DNA from: CAZGMC01 sp964526565
GTDB lineage: Bacteria; Pseudomonadota; Alphaproteobacteria; DSM-16000; Inquilinaceae
Direction of reading: 5' to 3'
DNA: 32,463 nt
Assembly (NCBI GenBank): GCA_964526565.1
Contig: CAZGMC010000043.1
Span: forward strand, 1-32,463
The notes under the pieces are model-generated. The model was not told where the DNA came from. It searched no databases and worked only from the letters and a program-made list of their open reading frames with translations. Both the position numbers and the translations under genes were made by a program. Shown here one piece after another: positions 32,391 to 32,463 of this stretch (positions are counted from its first letter, which is position 1; each line of letters begins with the position of its first letter).

Positions 32391-32411
32391 ACTCAGACCC
32401 TCAGACCCTCA
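32391..32411. repeat. 9-bp repeats at the end of the last gene
   Basis: The short unit ctcagaccc occurs twice in tandem with a third start (ctcag) running into the stop codon of the edge gene. Another small slippage-type repeat at a gene boundary. Confidence 0.65.
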
Positions 32412-32463
32412 GATGCACTCGACGAGGGCCTGGCCGAGGCCGAAATATTCGGCCTTGGTCATG
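32409..32463 (-). CDS. C-terminal end of an unidentified gene
   Basis: Seventeen codons and a TGA stop are visible on the minus strand at the window edge, ending in AEYFGLGQALVECI. The upstream part is outside the window. I do not recognise the product. It lies upstream of glgB in the same direction, so a role in glycogen or sugar metabolism is possible but unsupported. The call rests only on an open frame with protein-like composition. Confidence 0.35.
   Translation of the reverse strand, partial: MTKAEYFGLGQALVECI

Overview
The window is high-GC DNA from a draft assembly, with two runs of exactly 100 N at 15171-15270 and 16739-16838. It most likely comes from an alphaproteobacterium. The best evidence is a 5-aminolevulinate synthase (C4 haem pathway, in bacteria essentially alphaproteobacterial), supported by a clpS-clpA pair, an OpgG/OpgH glucan operon, a TAXI-type TRAP transporter and a VWA/DnaJ gene pair. 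I cannot name the species from sequence alone.

Layout. Positions 1-1398 (+): the end of an Fe-S photolyase/cryptochrome-like gene and an SDR oxidoreductase. Positions 1399-2173: gene-free, with one copy of a 108-bp inverted-repeat element. Positions 2174-6209 (-): opgG, a small unknown ORF and opgH as a tight operon for periplasmic glucans. Positions 6553-9414 (+): a compact four-gene operon of creatininase-like amidohydrolase, CDP-alcohol phosphatidyltransferase, YceI and FkbM methyltransferase. Positions 9411-13999 (-): AI-2E-type permease, a DUF1232/YkvA protein, clpA and clpS. Positions 14351-17118 (+): an Anbu-type proteasome homologue, a 25-bp tandem repeat array broken by the first gap, and a D,D-carboxypeptidase with a SPOR domain whose repetitive linker is broken by the second gap. 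Positions 17193-19039 (+): an AAA/ABC-type ATPase (DUF3696-like) overlapping a PIN-domain-like nuclease gene. This stretch is visibly less GC-rich than its surroundings and is the best candidate for an undescribed defence-like system. Positions 19036-24171 (-): phosphoglucomutase/phosphomannomutase, galU, a J-domain membrane protein, a VWA protein and a DUF3179 protein. Positions 24438-27821 (+): TAXI solute-binding protein, a strong terminator, and a fused TRAP permease. Positions 27899-29155 (-): hemA (ALAS). Positions 29156-30050: gene-free and repeat-rich, with two more copies of the 108-bp element inside a local duplication. Positions 30051-32237 (-): glgB. Positions 32409-32463 (-): the last codons of an unidentified gene.

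How the genes fit together. Several genes meet at glucose-1-phosphate: the phosphohexomutase makes it, GalU converts it to UDP-glucose, OpgH polymerises UDP-glucose into periplasmic glucan that OpgG processes, and GlgB branches storage glucan. ClpS, ClpA and Anbu form a protein-turnover neighbourhood. The ATPase-PIN pair has the layout of two-gene ATPase-plus-nuclease immunity systems. It meets the mutase gene tail to tail, sharing four bases of overlapping stop codons. Short tandem duplications of many different periods recur between genes, and the two largest probably explain the two assembly gaps.
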